Positions 48,013-58,133 of a stretch of DNA of 64,000 nt are shown here, piece by piece. Position 1 is the first letter of the stretch. Each line of letters opens with the position of its first letter. Where the stretch lies: positions 12,706,205 to 12,770,204 of the forward strand of contig NC_067206.1 in NCBI RefSeq assembly GCF_026262505.1, given 5' to 3'. A program made the position numbers and the translations under genes. The DNA comes from Trichomonas vaginalis G3. Lineage: Eukaryota; Parabasalia; Trichomonadida; Trichomonadidae. A model generated the notes under the pieces. That model was not told the origin of the DNA and made no database searches. It saw only the letters and a list, made by a program, of their open reading frames with translations.

Positions 48013-49125
48013 ATGGCGAAACAAATTGTTGAGAGAAATCAAGCTTTTGTCGAAAAGGTTATTAAAGAGAATGAAACTCTACTATTAGCATATGATCAAT
48101 TAAAACAAGAATTAGCAGAAACAAAGTTCGAATTAAACAATTGTAAAAAGAATACTTTAAAAGAAATAGAGCCAAGAATACAAAAACTACTTGATGATCA
48201 TAAGGCAGAACTAGCAAAGCAAAAGGAAACAATTTCAGCAAAATATGAAGCAGATATCGCTCAATTAAATTCCGATTTTGAGAAAAAACGTCTAATACTA
48301 GTACAACAAAATGCTGACACAGAAGAAAGATGTCATCAAAAACTAATTAAGCTAAAAGAACGCGCCTTAGGGCGTGAAAAAGAAATCAAAGACGTTATGA
48401 GTAAAAGAGTTGAAGAAGTATATGCAAAAATTGAAGAAGCAAAGCAACAGGCAAAAAGAGAAGAAGAAATTGCTAGAACTGCATGGCAAAAATTAATTAC
48501 AGATAAAATTCGAGCTGAATTTCAAGAAAAAGCCGAACAAGATGCCAACCGTATCAAGTCAAGGCAAGAAAAAATGCTTATGGATGTTGTTGGAAAGCTA
48601 GAAGCCGACGCCCATGATGAAGCAAATCAATTAAAAGCACAGCTCGAAAAAGAAAAGCAAGAACATAAAATCGTTGAAACTAGATTAAGATCTCGAATCG
48701 AAAATTTAGAACAAACAATAAATACTATGAAGGAATCAGATAAAAGCGAAAAGCACAGTCTAGAAGAAAAAATATTGGATTTGAATTCTCAAATATCAAA
48801 ATGCAGGTGTAATGAATATAGAGACGAGATTAAAACACTGAATAATCAAATAAATGATTATAAAAATCAAATACAACAATTAATTCTTAAACAAAATAGT
48901 TCTAAAAATGCTGAGAATCAACAAATGCAACAAATAAAACAAGAAAATAGCAATCTTAATAAGAAAATCCAAGATTTGCAAGAACAAATTAATCAGATTA
49001 ATGATCAACATAAAAATGAACTTTCTCTTATTGCTGAGAGAGTGAAAAAGACTGTTGAACTCAAAGATGCAAGAATTCAACAATTAATAGGCCAAATCGA
49101 AAAACTCACCGGCCATCCAATTTAA
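48013..49125 (+). CDS. CEP131 (AZI1)-like coiled-coil protein
   Basis: 370 aa, coiled coil nearly throughout. Segments in order fit the C-terminal half of CEP131: EIEPRIQKLLDDHKAELAKQ (CEP131 has EPEIQRLIAKHKQEL at the same place), a middle stretch with IARTAWQKLITDKIRAEF, VVGKLEADAHDEANQLKAQL with a following LRSRIENLEQ, and a C-terminus ELSLIAERVKKTVELKDARI like CEP131's VHRRVKTALAKKEAAV. CEP131 acts at centrioles and centriolar satellites and in building flagella, which fits a flagellate. Coiled coils are prone to chance similarity; here several segments agree in order. The N-terminal half of animal CEP131 is absent. Confidence 0.6.
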   Translation: MAKQIVERNQAFVEKVIKENETLLLAYDQLKQELAETKFELNNCKKNTLKEIEPRIQKLLDDHKAELAKQKETISAKYEADIAQLNSDFEKKRLILVQQNADTEERCHQKLIKLKERALGREKEIKDVMSKRVEEVYAKIEEAKQQAKREEEIARTAWQKLITDKIRAEFQEKAEQDANRIKSRQEKMLMDVVGKLEADAHDEANQLKAQLEKEKQEHKIVETRLRSRIENLEQTINTMKESDKSEKHSLEEKILDLNSQISKCRCNEYRDEIKTLNNQINDYKNQIQQLILKQNSSKNAENQQMQQIKQENSNLNKKIQDLQEQINQINDQHKNELSLIAERVKKTVELKDARIQQLIGQIEKLTGHPI

Positions 49126-49374
49126 ATATTTGTTTGGTGCTGAATAATATTCTTTTAGAACCATCAATTTTATAGAACAATTGTACCAACCTTAGGTTCG
49201 TCAGTGATTCATTTAACATCAATGAGCTTTCTAATCGAAATCCGAAATTTTTTGGTAAGTTATTCCAACAATATTGCTACAGTGTTCAAGGACACAACAA
49301 TTTCATTCAAATATTGATTTGTTCCTATAAGACGTCTCACGCATGAAGAAGTCGAAATATTGTAAAGGGTAGAG

Positions 49375-49450
49375 TTCCTCATTGCAATGAAATGAATCTT
49401 TATGAGTTGTGATGAAAGATATCACAACGTTCTTACAGTTGGCAAAGAAT
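49375..49450 (+). repeat. Dispersed repeat of about 75 bp, copy 1
   Basis: TTCCTCATTGCAATGAAATG, AATCTTTATGA and AAGATATCACAACGTTC recur in the same order and spacing at about 56300-56375. Confidence 0.85.
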
Positions 49451-49591
49451 TTTTTGCAATTTTTTTTATGGAAAATAAGAAATAAAATAAAATTAAAAAA
49501 ACTATAAACAATAATAATACCAATACTTAAATTTATTTTAATGTCACTTTTTTGCGAAATCTCTTCAAAAAATTAATTTGTTATTATTTTG

Positions 49592-49611
49592 AAGAGGTAG
49601 GGCAACGATAG
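49592..49611 (+). repeat. Inverted repeat AAGAGGTAGGGCAACGATAG, left end
   Basis: The exact reverse complement stands at 54581-54600, about 5 kb away, enclosing a gene-poor, hairpin-rich interval. Confidence 0.85.
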
Positions 49612-49944
49612 GTCAAACAGGCTTCTCTGATAGATTTCCTTGCCTTTTGGATATGCTATAATTTATATATAGATCCAAGGTGATGTGATTTTTGCATCCC
49701 TGGGATGGACGATACACCCAAAGTGTCACCTTTTTGGGATAACATGAATTTTAAATATCATGAGAGTTCTGCAAACCATATGCACAATATCTATTCAGCC
49801 TGACTTCTTGTATATATGAGTTAGACTTCTTAAATATTGTGCTTGGGGCGATATAAGTATTTCCGAGATTACCATCGTGCTCTATAGTATGCTACTTCTC
49901 CCTGGTTCTAGCTCAGTTCCAAGGATATTGGCGTTCAAGGATTT

Positions 49945-49999
49945 GGCAAGGTCCTTCCGAAGTCTCTCATTCGATGAGAGATTTCGGAAGAATCTTGCC
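49945..49999. repeat. Imperfect hairpin B1
   Basis: GGCAAG(GTC)CTTCCGAAGTC pairs with the far arm ending CTTGCC; centre TCTCATTCGATGAGAGA. Confidence 0.9.
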
Positions 50000-50059
50000 T
50001 TAAAGTACTCCAACTCTTGTTCTTTTGTTCCTAAATAGTGAGAAAAGTTATTTGACTAC

Positions 50060-50122
50060 TTAAGGTAGAGATTATCCGAGGTCCCTCATTTGATGAGAGG
50101 CCTCGGATAATCTCTGCCTTAA
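50060..50122. repeat. Imperfect hairpin B2
   Basis: TTAAGGTAGAGATTATCCGA pairs with TCGGATAATCTCTGCCTTAA; centre CCCTCATTTGATGAGAGG. Confidence 0.92.
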
Positions 50123-50162
50123 ATTGTACACTTGTAGTCCATGAGAGTGTAAGTATACATTG

Positions 50163-50224
50163 ATAGGACAGCTTTCTTCTGAAGTCTTAGATTTGATGAG
50201 AACCTCAGAAGAAAACTGTCCTAT
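50163..50224. repeat. Imperfect hairpin B3
   Basis: ATAGGACAGCTTTCTTCTGA pairs with TCAGAAGAAAACTGTCCTAT; centre contains GATTTGATGAGA. Confidence 0.9.
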
Positions 50225-50243
50225 TTTATAGTAAAAGGAGTTT

Positions 50244-50294
50244 CAGGAGCTCCAAAGCTCCCTTTCGTAAGGATTAGGAGCTTTGGAGCTCCTG
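50244..50294. repeat. Hairpin B4, 18-bp perfect stem
   Basis: CAGGAGCTCCAAAGCTCC pairs perfectly with GGAGCTTTGGAGCTCCTG; loop of 15 bases. First of three related units (B4, B5, B7). Confidence 0.95.
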
Positions 50295-50364
50295 GTTCGG
50301 AGATGTGTTTCGCATCTTTCATCAGAAAAGGACATTTACCATCTGGGACTCTGTTGATGGAGAT

Positions 50365-50416
50365 CAGGGAGCTCCAAAGCTCCCTTTAGTAAGGATTAGA
50401 AGCTTTGAAGCTCCTG
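50365..50416. repeat. Hairpin B5
   Basis: Diverged copy of B4, spaced 121 bp from it; GAGCTCCAAAGCT against AGCTTTGAAGCTC. Confidence 0.9.
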
Positions 50417-50441
50417 GTTCGTAGACGTGTTTCGCATCTTT

Positions 50442-50480
50442 CATCAGAAGAGGCCAAATGGTAAATAGCCTCTGCTGATG
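50442..50480. repeat. Hairpin B6
   Basis: CATCAGAAGAGGC pairs with GCCTCTGCTGATG (one mismatch). Confidence 0.9.
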
Positions 50481-50482
50481 AG

Positions 50483-50539
50483 CTTCAGGAGCTCCAAGGC
50501 TCCCTCTCGTAACGATTAGGAGCTTTGTAGCTCCTGAAG
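50483..50539. repeat. Hairpin B7
   Basis: CTTCAGGAGCTCCAAGGCTC pairs with GAGCTTTGTAGCTCCTGAAG; third unit of the B4 type. Confidence 0.9.
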
Positions 50540-50557
50540 GTAAGGTAGGATTGCTCT

Positions 50558-50611
50558 GATCTCTAATCAGTAGATGCCATGCCTCATTATGAACTCTACT
50601 GACAAGAGATC
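50558..50611. repeat. Hairpin B8
   Basis: GATCTCTAATCAGTAGA pairs with TCTACTGACAAGAGATC, with two mismatches. Confidence 0.85.
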
Positions 50612-50656
50612 AAGAGCTCCAAGGACTCCTTTTTTAGTTAGTGGCGTTCTCACCAT

Positions 50657-50681
50657 TTAGTAGGATTGCTGATCCTACTAA
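50657..50681. repeat. Hairpin B9
   Basis: TTAGTAGGAT / ATCCTACTAA with a 5-base loop. Confidence 0.9.
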
Positions 50682-52022
50682 TGAAGTGATCACTTAGTAT
50701 ACGTTTTGAATAAATTGAATTTTTTTTAGAATTTAGTATTTTTTATAGACATCACATGTATATTATAAATACATAAATATATTCTTTAATTCAAAAAATT
50801 CAATTCGGTTTTGGGATGGGCATCCCAGCCCCAAGTATTCAATTTTATTCAATTTTTAAAGAATTTTGGGTTGGGATGCCCAGACCAAAACAAGCTTTAT
50901 ATTTTGATGTGTAGATACGTATGTGTGCATCATTGTTGTGTTATATATTATGTTTTTAATGAAAAAAAATCTGATTCAAAAAAAATTATCACTAATTAGT
51001 TGATAATATAAAGAAAAAATAGATAAATTGTATGTTTTGAGAGTATTTATCCACATTCACTCATATGAATTTCATTAAATAGTGTCTTTTTACTCCCAAA
51101 TTTATTTTGAATTATTGAAATCAAAGAAAAAAAATCAGAAAAATTTCTCGAAATTTTTATTTTCAAAAAAAAATTGGATTTTATATTGAAAACTGACACT
51201 GGGAGGACGATAGGGCTGGGATTGGAGATACCCCGCTCACTTGGGAAAAATACGGATCTATACTATAATATATAGCCTAGCATGATAGGATATGATGTCA
51301 AAAGTTAGAACATAACTTAGGATCTTGAGAAAAATGAAAAACAAAAATTACATAAAAAAGAAAAATTTTATCTAATTTGTTTTTTTGGACCGAATAAGTA
51401 ATTTTATTGAATTTCAATACGACACATAGATTTTATTATTAGTAATAAATATAATGCTTTACTATTAACAAGGAACCTAAACTAATGAAAATTTGATTTC
51501 AAATATTGTATATGATTATCATAGATTACCAAAATATATTGCTATTTATGAGGATATAATATTGATTATTAGTAAATCGTATAAATTTAATAAATATACC
51601 ATGAATATTGAATGAATTTCTTGATTCATAGGGGTAAAACGCGCTTTTATATGATTTAGACAGAGAATTTATGAGATGTAAATAACACAATAAAGGTTTA
51701 TATTGAATATTTTCTAAAAATAAATCGAAATTATAAAAAACAATACATTTATTCATTGAAACTACTTGGACAAATATGAAACAAGCATTCAGGCAATACT
51801 TTTGAGACTTCAACGCATCTGATAATTTTTATATAACTTCACCTCTTATGCTTAGAGTGGAGGTATTGAGATCGTATAAGTATAGATGAGCTCACATTCA
51901 GATATGATGTGTGAACTTCTGTTTTCACTGCAATTTTGAATCAGAATAAACTCAAAACAAGAATAAAATGATATACTCACTCTCTAAATGTGTTCGAGAT
52001 TTAAAGTTGTATGAATAAAACG
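50682..52022. other. Gene-poor AT-rich DNA
   Basis: Apart from the GC hairpin at 50807-50891, I see no gene or RNA. ORFs here are A/T-run artefacts. Confidence 0.5.
50807..50891. repeat. Hairpin B10 with GGGATGGGCATCCC core
   Basis: GGTTTTGGGATGGGCATCCC on the left pairs with a far arm containing GGGATGCCCAGACCAAAAC; the left core GGGATGGGCATCCC is itself palindromic. Confidence 0.85.
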
Positions 52023-52071
52023 ATTCATCTTTCGAAGCCTCCCATTTAATGAGAGACTTCAAAAGATGAAT
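52023..52071. repeat. Isolated imperfect hairpin D
   Basis: ATTCATCTTTCGAAGCCTCC pairs with a far arm ending AAAAGATGAAT; centre CCATTTAATGAGAG. Same style as hairpins B1, B2 and 10811. Confidence 0.9.
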
Positions 52072-52221
52072 GTATTCATGTAGATGAAATACTATATATG
52101 ACCATGTGTGATACTAAAGATATCAAAATGTTCATTTTTAAGTGCAATAGAAGGGTTATCTCTCGTAAAATCTCAATTTAAGGAAGATTTAGAAAGAACT
52201 CCTTTCCTAAGTAGATAGTGT

Positions 52222-52491
52222 GTGGTTTCTGTCTTTTGGTTGATCAGGAACTATGAAATTAAGTCGGACAGAAAGAAGTTCTTTCCAAAACAGACTCCAA
52301 ATGAGTTGTTCGAAAAGAACTTCCTTCTGTATATGGATAATTGTAGTTACCGCACTGAAGTATGTGATTGTGATGATGGAGTTCTCGATAAATCTAAAAT
52401 CGGATTAAGATTAATTGAAAACTCAAGTAATTCTTTGAAATCTTGTGTTGTCTGGCACTATAATAACCAAAGAATGAGAATATTATGTTGA
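52222..52491 (+). CDS. Possible gene fragment, 89 codons without an ATG start
   Basis: The frame opens with GTG and holds a charged, balanced amino acid mix (KKFFPKQTPNELFEKNFLLY) unlike the surrounding A/T-run frames, so it may be a remnant of a real gene. No family recognised. Confidence 0.2.
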   Translation: MVSVFWLIRNYEIKSDRKKFFPKQTPNELFEKNFLLYMDNCSYRTEVCDCDDGVLDKSKIGLRLIENSSNSLKSCVVWHYNNQRMRILC

Positions 52492-54580
52492 ATGATGAGT
52501 ACGTGTGCTCGGCATTCGCCGAGCGAATTGAGTTTAACGTACTATGAAAAGTGACAAATTTGGGCTTTTTTTCCTAGGGTTATGATCTCTTCCTTTCTGC
52601 TCAATACGACAGAAATGAAAGAATGAATTTGTACTCCCTAATTGATTACTACAATCTGTATCTATCTTTAACATAGAATTAGCTGCATTGTGATTTATAC
52701 TCCAGAATTATTCAATTTAAGATCAACCTCGTAAATTTTAATCATATTGCACCAATACTCCTACGTTGAGATAAGAACATGATTATACATACCAAAGCCC
52801 CATATTAAAAATCAAAATTTAGCACCTCCATTATGCAACCACATTATTCGTCGCAAATAAGTATATTTACGCATATTATGATGCATATTCACACAACTCG
52901 TATACATGAAAAGTTATTAAAATCAGACAAAATTATTGCAATAAGGAAAAAAAAACAACTTTATTATATATGTTAGTAATGAATTACAAATATTTCTACA
53001 AAGAATGCTCAATACTTCATATAATCTTCGAATATTTCTTATTACAAGTTAATACATTTTGACTCGAACATGATAAACAAAAGCTGACACGCTGATTACT
53101 ACATTTATGAAAATATAGTACGTTTCCATTCATCTGTTTACTTGTTTTTGTTGGAATAAAATCATTTTTTTTTTCTTTCATGAAATAAGAATTTTGCTGC
53201 GAAAGCAATATCTCTAACAATAATTAATACATTACGTCAACTCTGGAATGAGTATTTATCAAATATGATATCAAAATCAAAAATTAGTTGTTTTTTATGA
53301 GTAAAAACGATGTAAATTGATTATTTGACTAATTATCAAATACTTTGATTTTCCAAATTTTTTTCGAAATTGATTTTTTCATGTGAAAATTCAAATTGTT
53401 TAATTTCATTTTTGAAATTTTGAATTTTTTTTGGAATTTTGAGTTGATCAATTCAGCAGAATTGATAATGCTATTGCTTTAGGGCATACCACAAGGTGAT
53501 GAATAAAAGGTGAACATTAACAAATTATTTTAAATCACAAATATCATCCTCATCAACTTTAATTCTAAAAAGAACTGTACTGAATTATGAAAATGCATGA
53601 TTTACATTATTAAAATCTTTGAATGAAAATAGTACAAGATAAGTTTTTATTCATTTTTAATTAGATTTAAACGAAAAACTACTCCATATTAAAATTTAAG
53701 TCGAGAAATCGTATTTTGTTCTTATTTGTTAGCATTTTGTAGACATTCTAATCTTGAATTAATTTGTTACATGATATTATTAACAAATTTAACTGAAAAA
53801 ATATGTTAATATGGAATAAACCATGATTATATAAGCTATCAATGCTATATATACATATGTAAAAGATTCATATTAACTCAATTAACAAAAATGATAGATT
53901 TTCATAAAGGTTCAATCTAGGTTCGTCCGAAAATTTTGATTTTTATATAGAAGACATAGTTTCATATACATAATTAAATTTTCAAACAAATTTGATCATA
54001 CCATTTATTAAGCAGGATAGTATATTAATTACTATCAGTATAAAAATATAAAAATGATTATATTTAATTATTGCATAATTTAGTCAAAGAGTTATAAGCC
54101 TCAAGTGATCGTTATCACCTTCAATGCACGTATACTTTATTGATTCATAGATATTTAATCTATGTTTGACATGTTGTTGTCGTCATTCGTTTTGTTCCCA
54201 TTCTTCCTAAGTTAGAATTAGAAAATACACCATCCACATCATCTAATTTGGTCCTCAGCGATAGATTGGTTCATTTTGGAGGAGTCCCATCAGACAGTTT
54301 TCGAGCACCAAATATCAAATTTTAATGTATACAAATCTTTAGTGATTTATCTCTTTTATGATGAGTAAAAGGTTTCTGCTCATCAACATTTGATTTCCAA
54401 CATATATGATTTCTAATTGCAATTATTTACTTTCTTTTTATAATCTAACTCTGTGACTCATACCATAAATTAATTATTGGAAAGTGTCAATATGTTTGGC
54501 ACAACGCATGGCGGAAGATACCAAACCATGCAGGGAATATGATACGTTTAAGATCTCCGAACTTTTTTTCCAAAAATTTT

Positions 54581-54600
54581 CTATCGTTGCCCTACCTCTT
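54581..54600 (-). repeat. Inverted repeat CTATCGTTGCCCTACCTCTT, right end
   Basis: Exact reverse complement of 49592-49611. Confidence 0.85.
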
Positions 54601-55729
54601 ATTTTGAAAACATAAACGACGTCTTATATATAATAAATTAATAATGCAAAATTTCCAACCCTGAAGAGATAATGTGATTGCCCGATTCTACCAAGTTAGT
54701 TGAAATTTTTTTTACCGAAAAGATTACTCATTTCTTTTAAATATTATTGTTTTATAATTTTATTTTCTTTAATGTTTATTTGAAGACTTCAATAAACGTT
54801 CTCATTCTTTGTGTGACGTTATGCAGCTTCTTTGCAAGAATATCAAACTTATGTATTCTTATGTCATCAATTTTGTTCAATTAATTTACAATTTCTGTCC
54901 TCTGTTCAATCATAATGTTTTGTAATTATGCTTTTCATTTAAATTCATTAAAAAGATAAATTTCGACATTTAAAAATCTGTCCTCTTTGAAAAATTTTGA
55001 ATATTATTCCGCCAATTTTTAAAATATTTGCTTCTTAGGTTCAAGCTTAATGATGATCAAATACATGAAATTATTCAACAGAAAAGAATTGTTATGCTAT
55101 TTTATAAATGCTCAGATATGCGATTAAAGTTTATGTATGTTTGTATGTAACTATATTTGTTTAGAAATAAAATTATGAACTGGGGAAATCAAGTATGTTT
55201 TTAGGCTTCTATGAGGTGCCACTTAATCCATATGTTTAAAGGCTGTTTTTCAATGATGCTTCACACCAGTTGTCATAAATTTGAATTAAAGTCAGATTTA
55301 TACATATTTTAATTGTAATTTTTGCTAAAAATGATTATATTCCATACATATACGATTTGTGTTAATATTAATTTGTGTTCAATTCAATTTTGGGCAAGAA
55401 TTCCAAAATATGTTAAACTCCTTTTCTTTTGTAAAGTCTCTTATTCAAATTTTTGATAGAGGTTCACTCAATATTGAGGCAGAAAAACGATAGGGAGACT
55501 TTACGTAGGAAAATGTGTTTAGATTCTAATTTAATTGTGGCTGCATTCGATCTATAAAAATATATTTCTAATGTTTAATGTTATTTTGTCAGAATCGTAG
55601 CAATTCTTGTTTTTTTTATAATTATTATGATGTTTTTCTTTCTTCTTCTGCAGTATTCTCTTATGAAAGATAATCAAAGCAAAGAAAATAAGAAAGAAAT
55701 AGGAAAAGAGAGAAAAGTTGTCAGTAGCA

Positions 55730-56095
55730 ATGAAACTGAATATTCCACCAACACCCGATTACTCTAATGATCTAAATCCGAACCCTCAATATGATAATCA
55801 AGTACAAACTCCTTACTCTTCTGAACCATACGCACCTGATCCATATTCACAGACGAACCAATATTCAGATCCATATGCCCCACAGCCGAATACAAATGAT
55901 AATCAGCTTCCTCCACAACAAACACCATCCTCTATTTATGATGAACAATTAGTTCAACCACAGCCAGCTCTAGACCCTTATGCTGTGGATCCCGTATCTC
56001 AACAACAACAAGATAATGATCAAGATTCATCTCATTCAGATAATGATCAAAATTCACCTCAGGCATCACCAGATTCAGACCCTTATGAATTGTAA
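55730..56095 (+). CDS. Pro/Tyr/Gln/Asp-rich low-complexity protein, 121 aa
   Basis: The ATG at 55730 (MKLNIPPTPDYSNDLNPNPQ) is used, because the open frame before it starts with TTG; TCAGTA 9 bases upstream may serve as initiator. The protein consists of SxPYxPDPYS-type repeats and ends in an acidic Ser/Asp/Gln tail (SDNDQNSPQASPDSDPYEL). No fold is expected. Such P/Y-rich stretches also mark the N-terminus of the VPS28 protein nearby and often serve as flexible binding regions. Confidence 0.5.
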   Translation: MKLNIPPTPDYSNDLNPNPQYDNQVQTPYSSEPYAPDPYSQTNQYSDPYAPQPNTNDNQLPPQQTPSSIYDEQLVQPQPALDPYAVDPVSQQQQDNDQDSSHSDNDQNSPQASPDSDPYEL

Positions 56096-56709
56096 TTAAT
56101 CTCTATTCTTTATTGTTATTTGTAAATAAAACTTGATTTTCGGAACTGTAAAATTAAAAATGTTATATGTTTTTTCAATACGTCATTGACAACGAGCCTA
56201 TGAGATATATAAATATTGAATATTGAATAAAAATATCATATTTTTTCCCAAAAGATGTATTATTAATGATGAAACCAAAACATTCTGCAGAATAAAGTTC
56301 CTCATTGCAATGAAATGAATCTTTATGAATCGGGAAGAAAGATATCACAACGTTCATACTGTCAGCAAACATTGGGTATTTTCATATGCTGTTTCTTCAT
56401 CCAATCTTTTTAATTCTTTTTAATTCTACAATGAATGTTAATTTTTGTAATTCTTTGCATATTTTTCCTGGAAAAGAAGACATTTGACGAGCGCAATAAT
56501 GCATCTTCACCAAAACACATTGTTGTAGTTTATAATTTATACATCAAATAAAAAAATCAATGAAAATAACTTTTTTTTTATTAATATTGAGTTGAATTTA
56601 CCAGAAGACCGCAAATAAGGAGCATTTGTTGACACTCGGCATTTGGTGTATGAAAGTGGAGCGTAAATACAAAATAAATAGAAAAAATATTAAAAAAAGG
56701 AAATGTTTT
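56096..56709. other. Convergent intergenic region
   Basis: It holds copy 2 of the dispersed repeat (56300-56375). Nothing else seen. Confidence 0.5.
56300..56375 (+). repeat. Dispersed repeat of about 75 bp, copy 2
   Basis: Shares TTCCTCATTGCAATGAAATG, AATCTTTATGA and AAGATATCACAACGTTC with 49375-49450. Confidence 0.85.
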
Positions 56710-57648
56710 TTAAATATCAAGTGAATTGACAAACGCTTCATCGAAAATTAAGTAGTTAGACTTGAATTCGAACACTTTGTCGTCAGGAAGAGGCATCTGA
56801 GGATTGGCAGTTCTCAAAATTTGATCACATGTTTCAAATCTTTGGCGCATATCGCTATTTAACTGAAGGAATGATGTCTTCTTATAAATACGTGTAATCT
56901 TGTCCCAGATTGGCAAGTAAACTTGAACATTTGACTTAACAACGAAATGATCTTGAATTTCGACCTTGCAAGAGCCAAGTTCCATGTTTTCTCTGTGTGT
57001 AACACCGCCTCTTGATGACTGAGTAGTGTCAAAGTCTTCATAAAGGCCAACTAAAGCAAATGAACAGCCAAGGTTAACTGTTTCGCAAAAAGCTTCAACC
57101 TGGTCCTTGTTCATCTTCAAAGCTTTAGTTGAGAAGTCGTAGTTGTTCTTTAAGATCTTCATTTGCTCAGCATAATCAGAATCAGTAATTGATCCATCCA
57201 TTTTCTGTTGGCCGAGAGCTTCTGCTGCTGCAATGATTGAATAAAGATTTGCGTAGGTTTGAAGGTTTTTCTTTGGAATTGTAAATTGGATTTTTTCAAC
57301 TGTTGGATAACCAAATGTTGGTGCACTTCCAGAACGTGGTGGAACAACAGGAGAACTTCCGAAAGGCTGTGGTGGTTGTGTTGTTGGATAAGGTCCAGAA
57401 TTATATGGAGCAGCGCCAGGGCCTTGATATGGTGATGGATAGCCTCCATATCCTGGTTGAGGAGCTGGCTGGCCATATGGAGCTGGATATGGTCCTGAGC
57501 TGTATGGAGATGGAACTTGCGAGCCTGGATAGCCTTGTTGCGGCATTGGATAACCTTGAGTTGGTTGGAATCCATATGAACCTCCTGGACGACCACCAGG
57601 AATTGCTCCACCCATTGGATTTCCCGGATTATATTGACCTGGATACAT
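56710..57648 (-). CDS. VPS28: ESCRT-I subunit VPS28 with a Pro/Gly/Tyr-rich N-terminal extension
   Basis: 312 aa, ATG at 57648. Residues 1-112 are a low-complexity Pro/Gly/Tyr/Gln region (YPGQYNPGNPMGG). Residues 120-205 match the VPS28 N-terminal core: NLYSIIAAAEALGQQKMDGS, ITDSDYAEQMKILKNNYDFS and VEAFCETVNLGCSFALVGLYED, comparable to the family's IT..EY...L..QY and FC..F.L.CPLA...I. Residues 245-312 fit the C-terminal four-helix domain that recruits ESCRT-II/III. Role: sorting ubiquitinated membrane proteins into multivesicular bodies and membrane scission. Animal and yeast VPS28 lack such a long N-terminal extension. A TCACTTT initiator motif precedes the ATG. Confidence 0.8.
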   Translation of the reverse strand: MYPGQYNPGNPMGGAIPGGRPGGSYGFQPTQGYPMPQQGYPGSQVPSPYSSGPYPAPYGQPAPQPGYGGYPSPYQGPGAAPYNSGPYPTTQPPQPFGSSPVVPPRSGSAPTFGYPTVEKIQFTIPKKNLQTYANLYSIIAAAEALGQQKMDGSITDSDYAEQMKILKNNYDFSTKALKMNKDQVEAFCETVNLGCSFALVGLYEDFDTTQSSRGGVTHRENMELGSCKVEIQDHFVVKSNVQVYLPIWDKITRIYKKTSFLQLNSDMRQRFETCDQILRTANPQMPLPDDKVFEFKSNYLIFDEAFVNSLDI

Positions 57649-57660
57649 TTATAATGGGAA

Positions 57661-57667
57661 AAAGTGA
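57661..57667 (-). promoter_or_regulatory. Initiator-like TCACTTT of VPS28
   Basis: On the gene strand, 12 bases before the ATG; fits TCAYTW. Confidence 0.45.
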
Positions 57668-58115
57668 CATGAAAAATTTATCATCGGAGGAACGATTTTT
57701 TTTAAGGGTGCACTTACGCCCCTATAATTCCACTAAAATTTATAGCATTAATATCTCAATGAATATACTACTTTTAGACGTTTTTTCAACGGATATACAT
57801 GGAGAAACTCTGATACTATAATCCCTATAAATTTCATATGCAAATGAAAAATTGATAAAAATTGGAAAGCAATTTACTAACAAATAAAAAATAATTATTG
57901 CAATGATTCTTGCTCAACCAGCTTAGATGCTGTGGTGTTGTGAAATAAAGTTATATTATGAACAAAATCATATTTGAATTGACAAAATTAAGTGATAACC
58001 TTCTCCAACTTAAAAATATAGCTAGAAATATCAAATCTTTATCACAATTTCTTATTGATATTAGCACTAAACTCAGCATCGTAGATAAAACTTTTTATTT
58101 TCTTTTTGATATTTC

Positions 58116-58121
58116 TCATTT
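58116..58121 (+). promoter_or_regulatory. Initiator-like TCATTT
   Basis: 12 bases before the ATG at 58134; fits TCAYTW. Confidence 0.45.
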
Positions 58122-58133
58122 AGGATCTATTGC

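Larger units (their letters stand above)
49126..49944. other. Gene-poor region with repeat fragments
   Basis: It holds one copy of a dispersed repeat (49375-49450) and one end of an inverted pair (49592-49611). No gene is supported. Confidence 0.5.
52072..55729. other. Gene-poor AT-rich DNA
   Basis: It contains a possible gene fragment (52222-52491) and the right inverted repeat end (54581-54600). The remainder, about 3 kb, shows nothing supportable. Confidence 0.45.
57649..58133. other. Divergent intergenic region
   Basis: Promoter region between VPS28 and the zinc-finger gene; only initiator-like motifs seen. Confidence 0.5.

Noticed and set aside
51526-51813. 95-codon minus-strand ORF and similar frames at 53017 and 56175
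   Set aside because: They are made of Phe/Ile/Asn/Tyr/Lys from A/T runs, without support from context.
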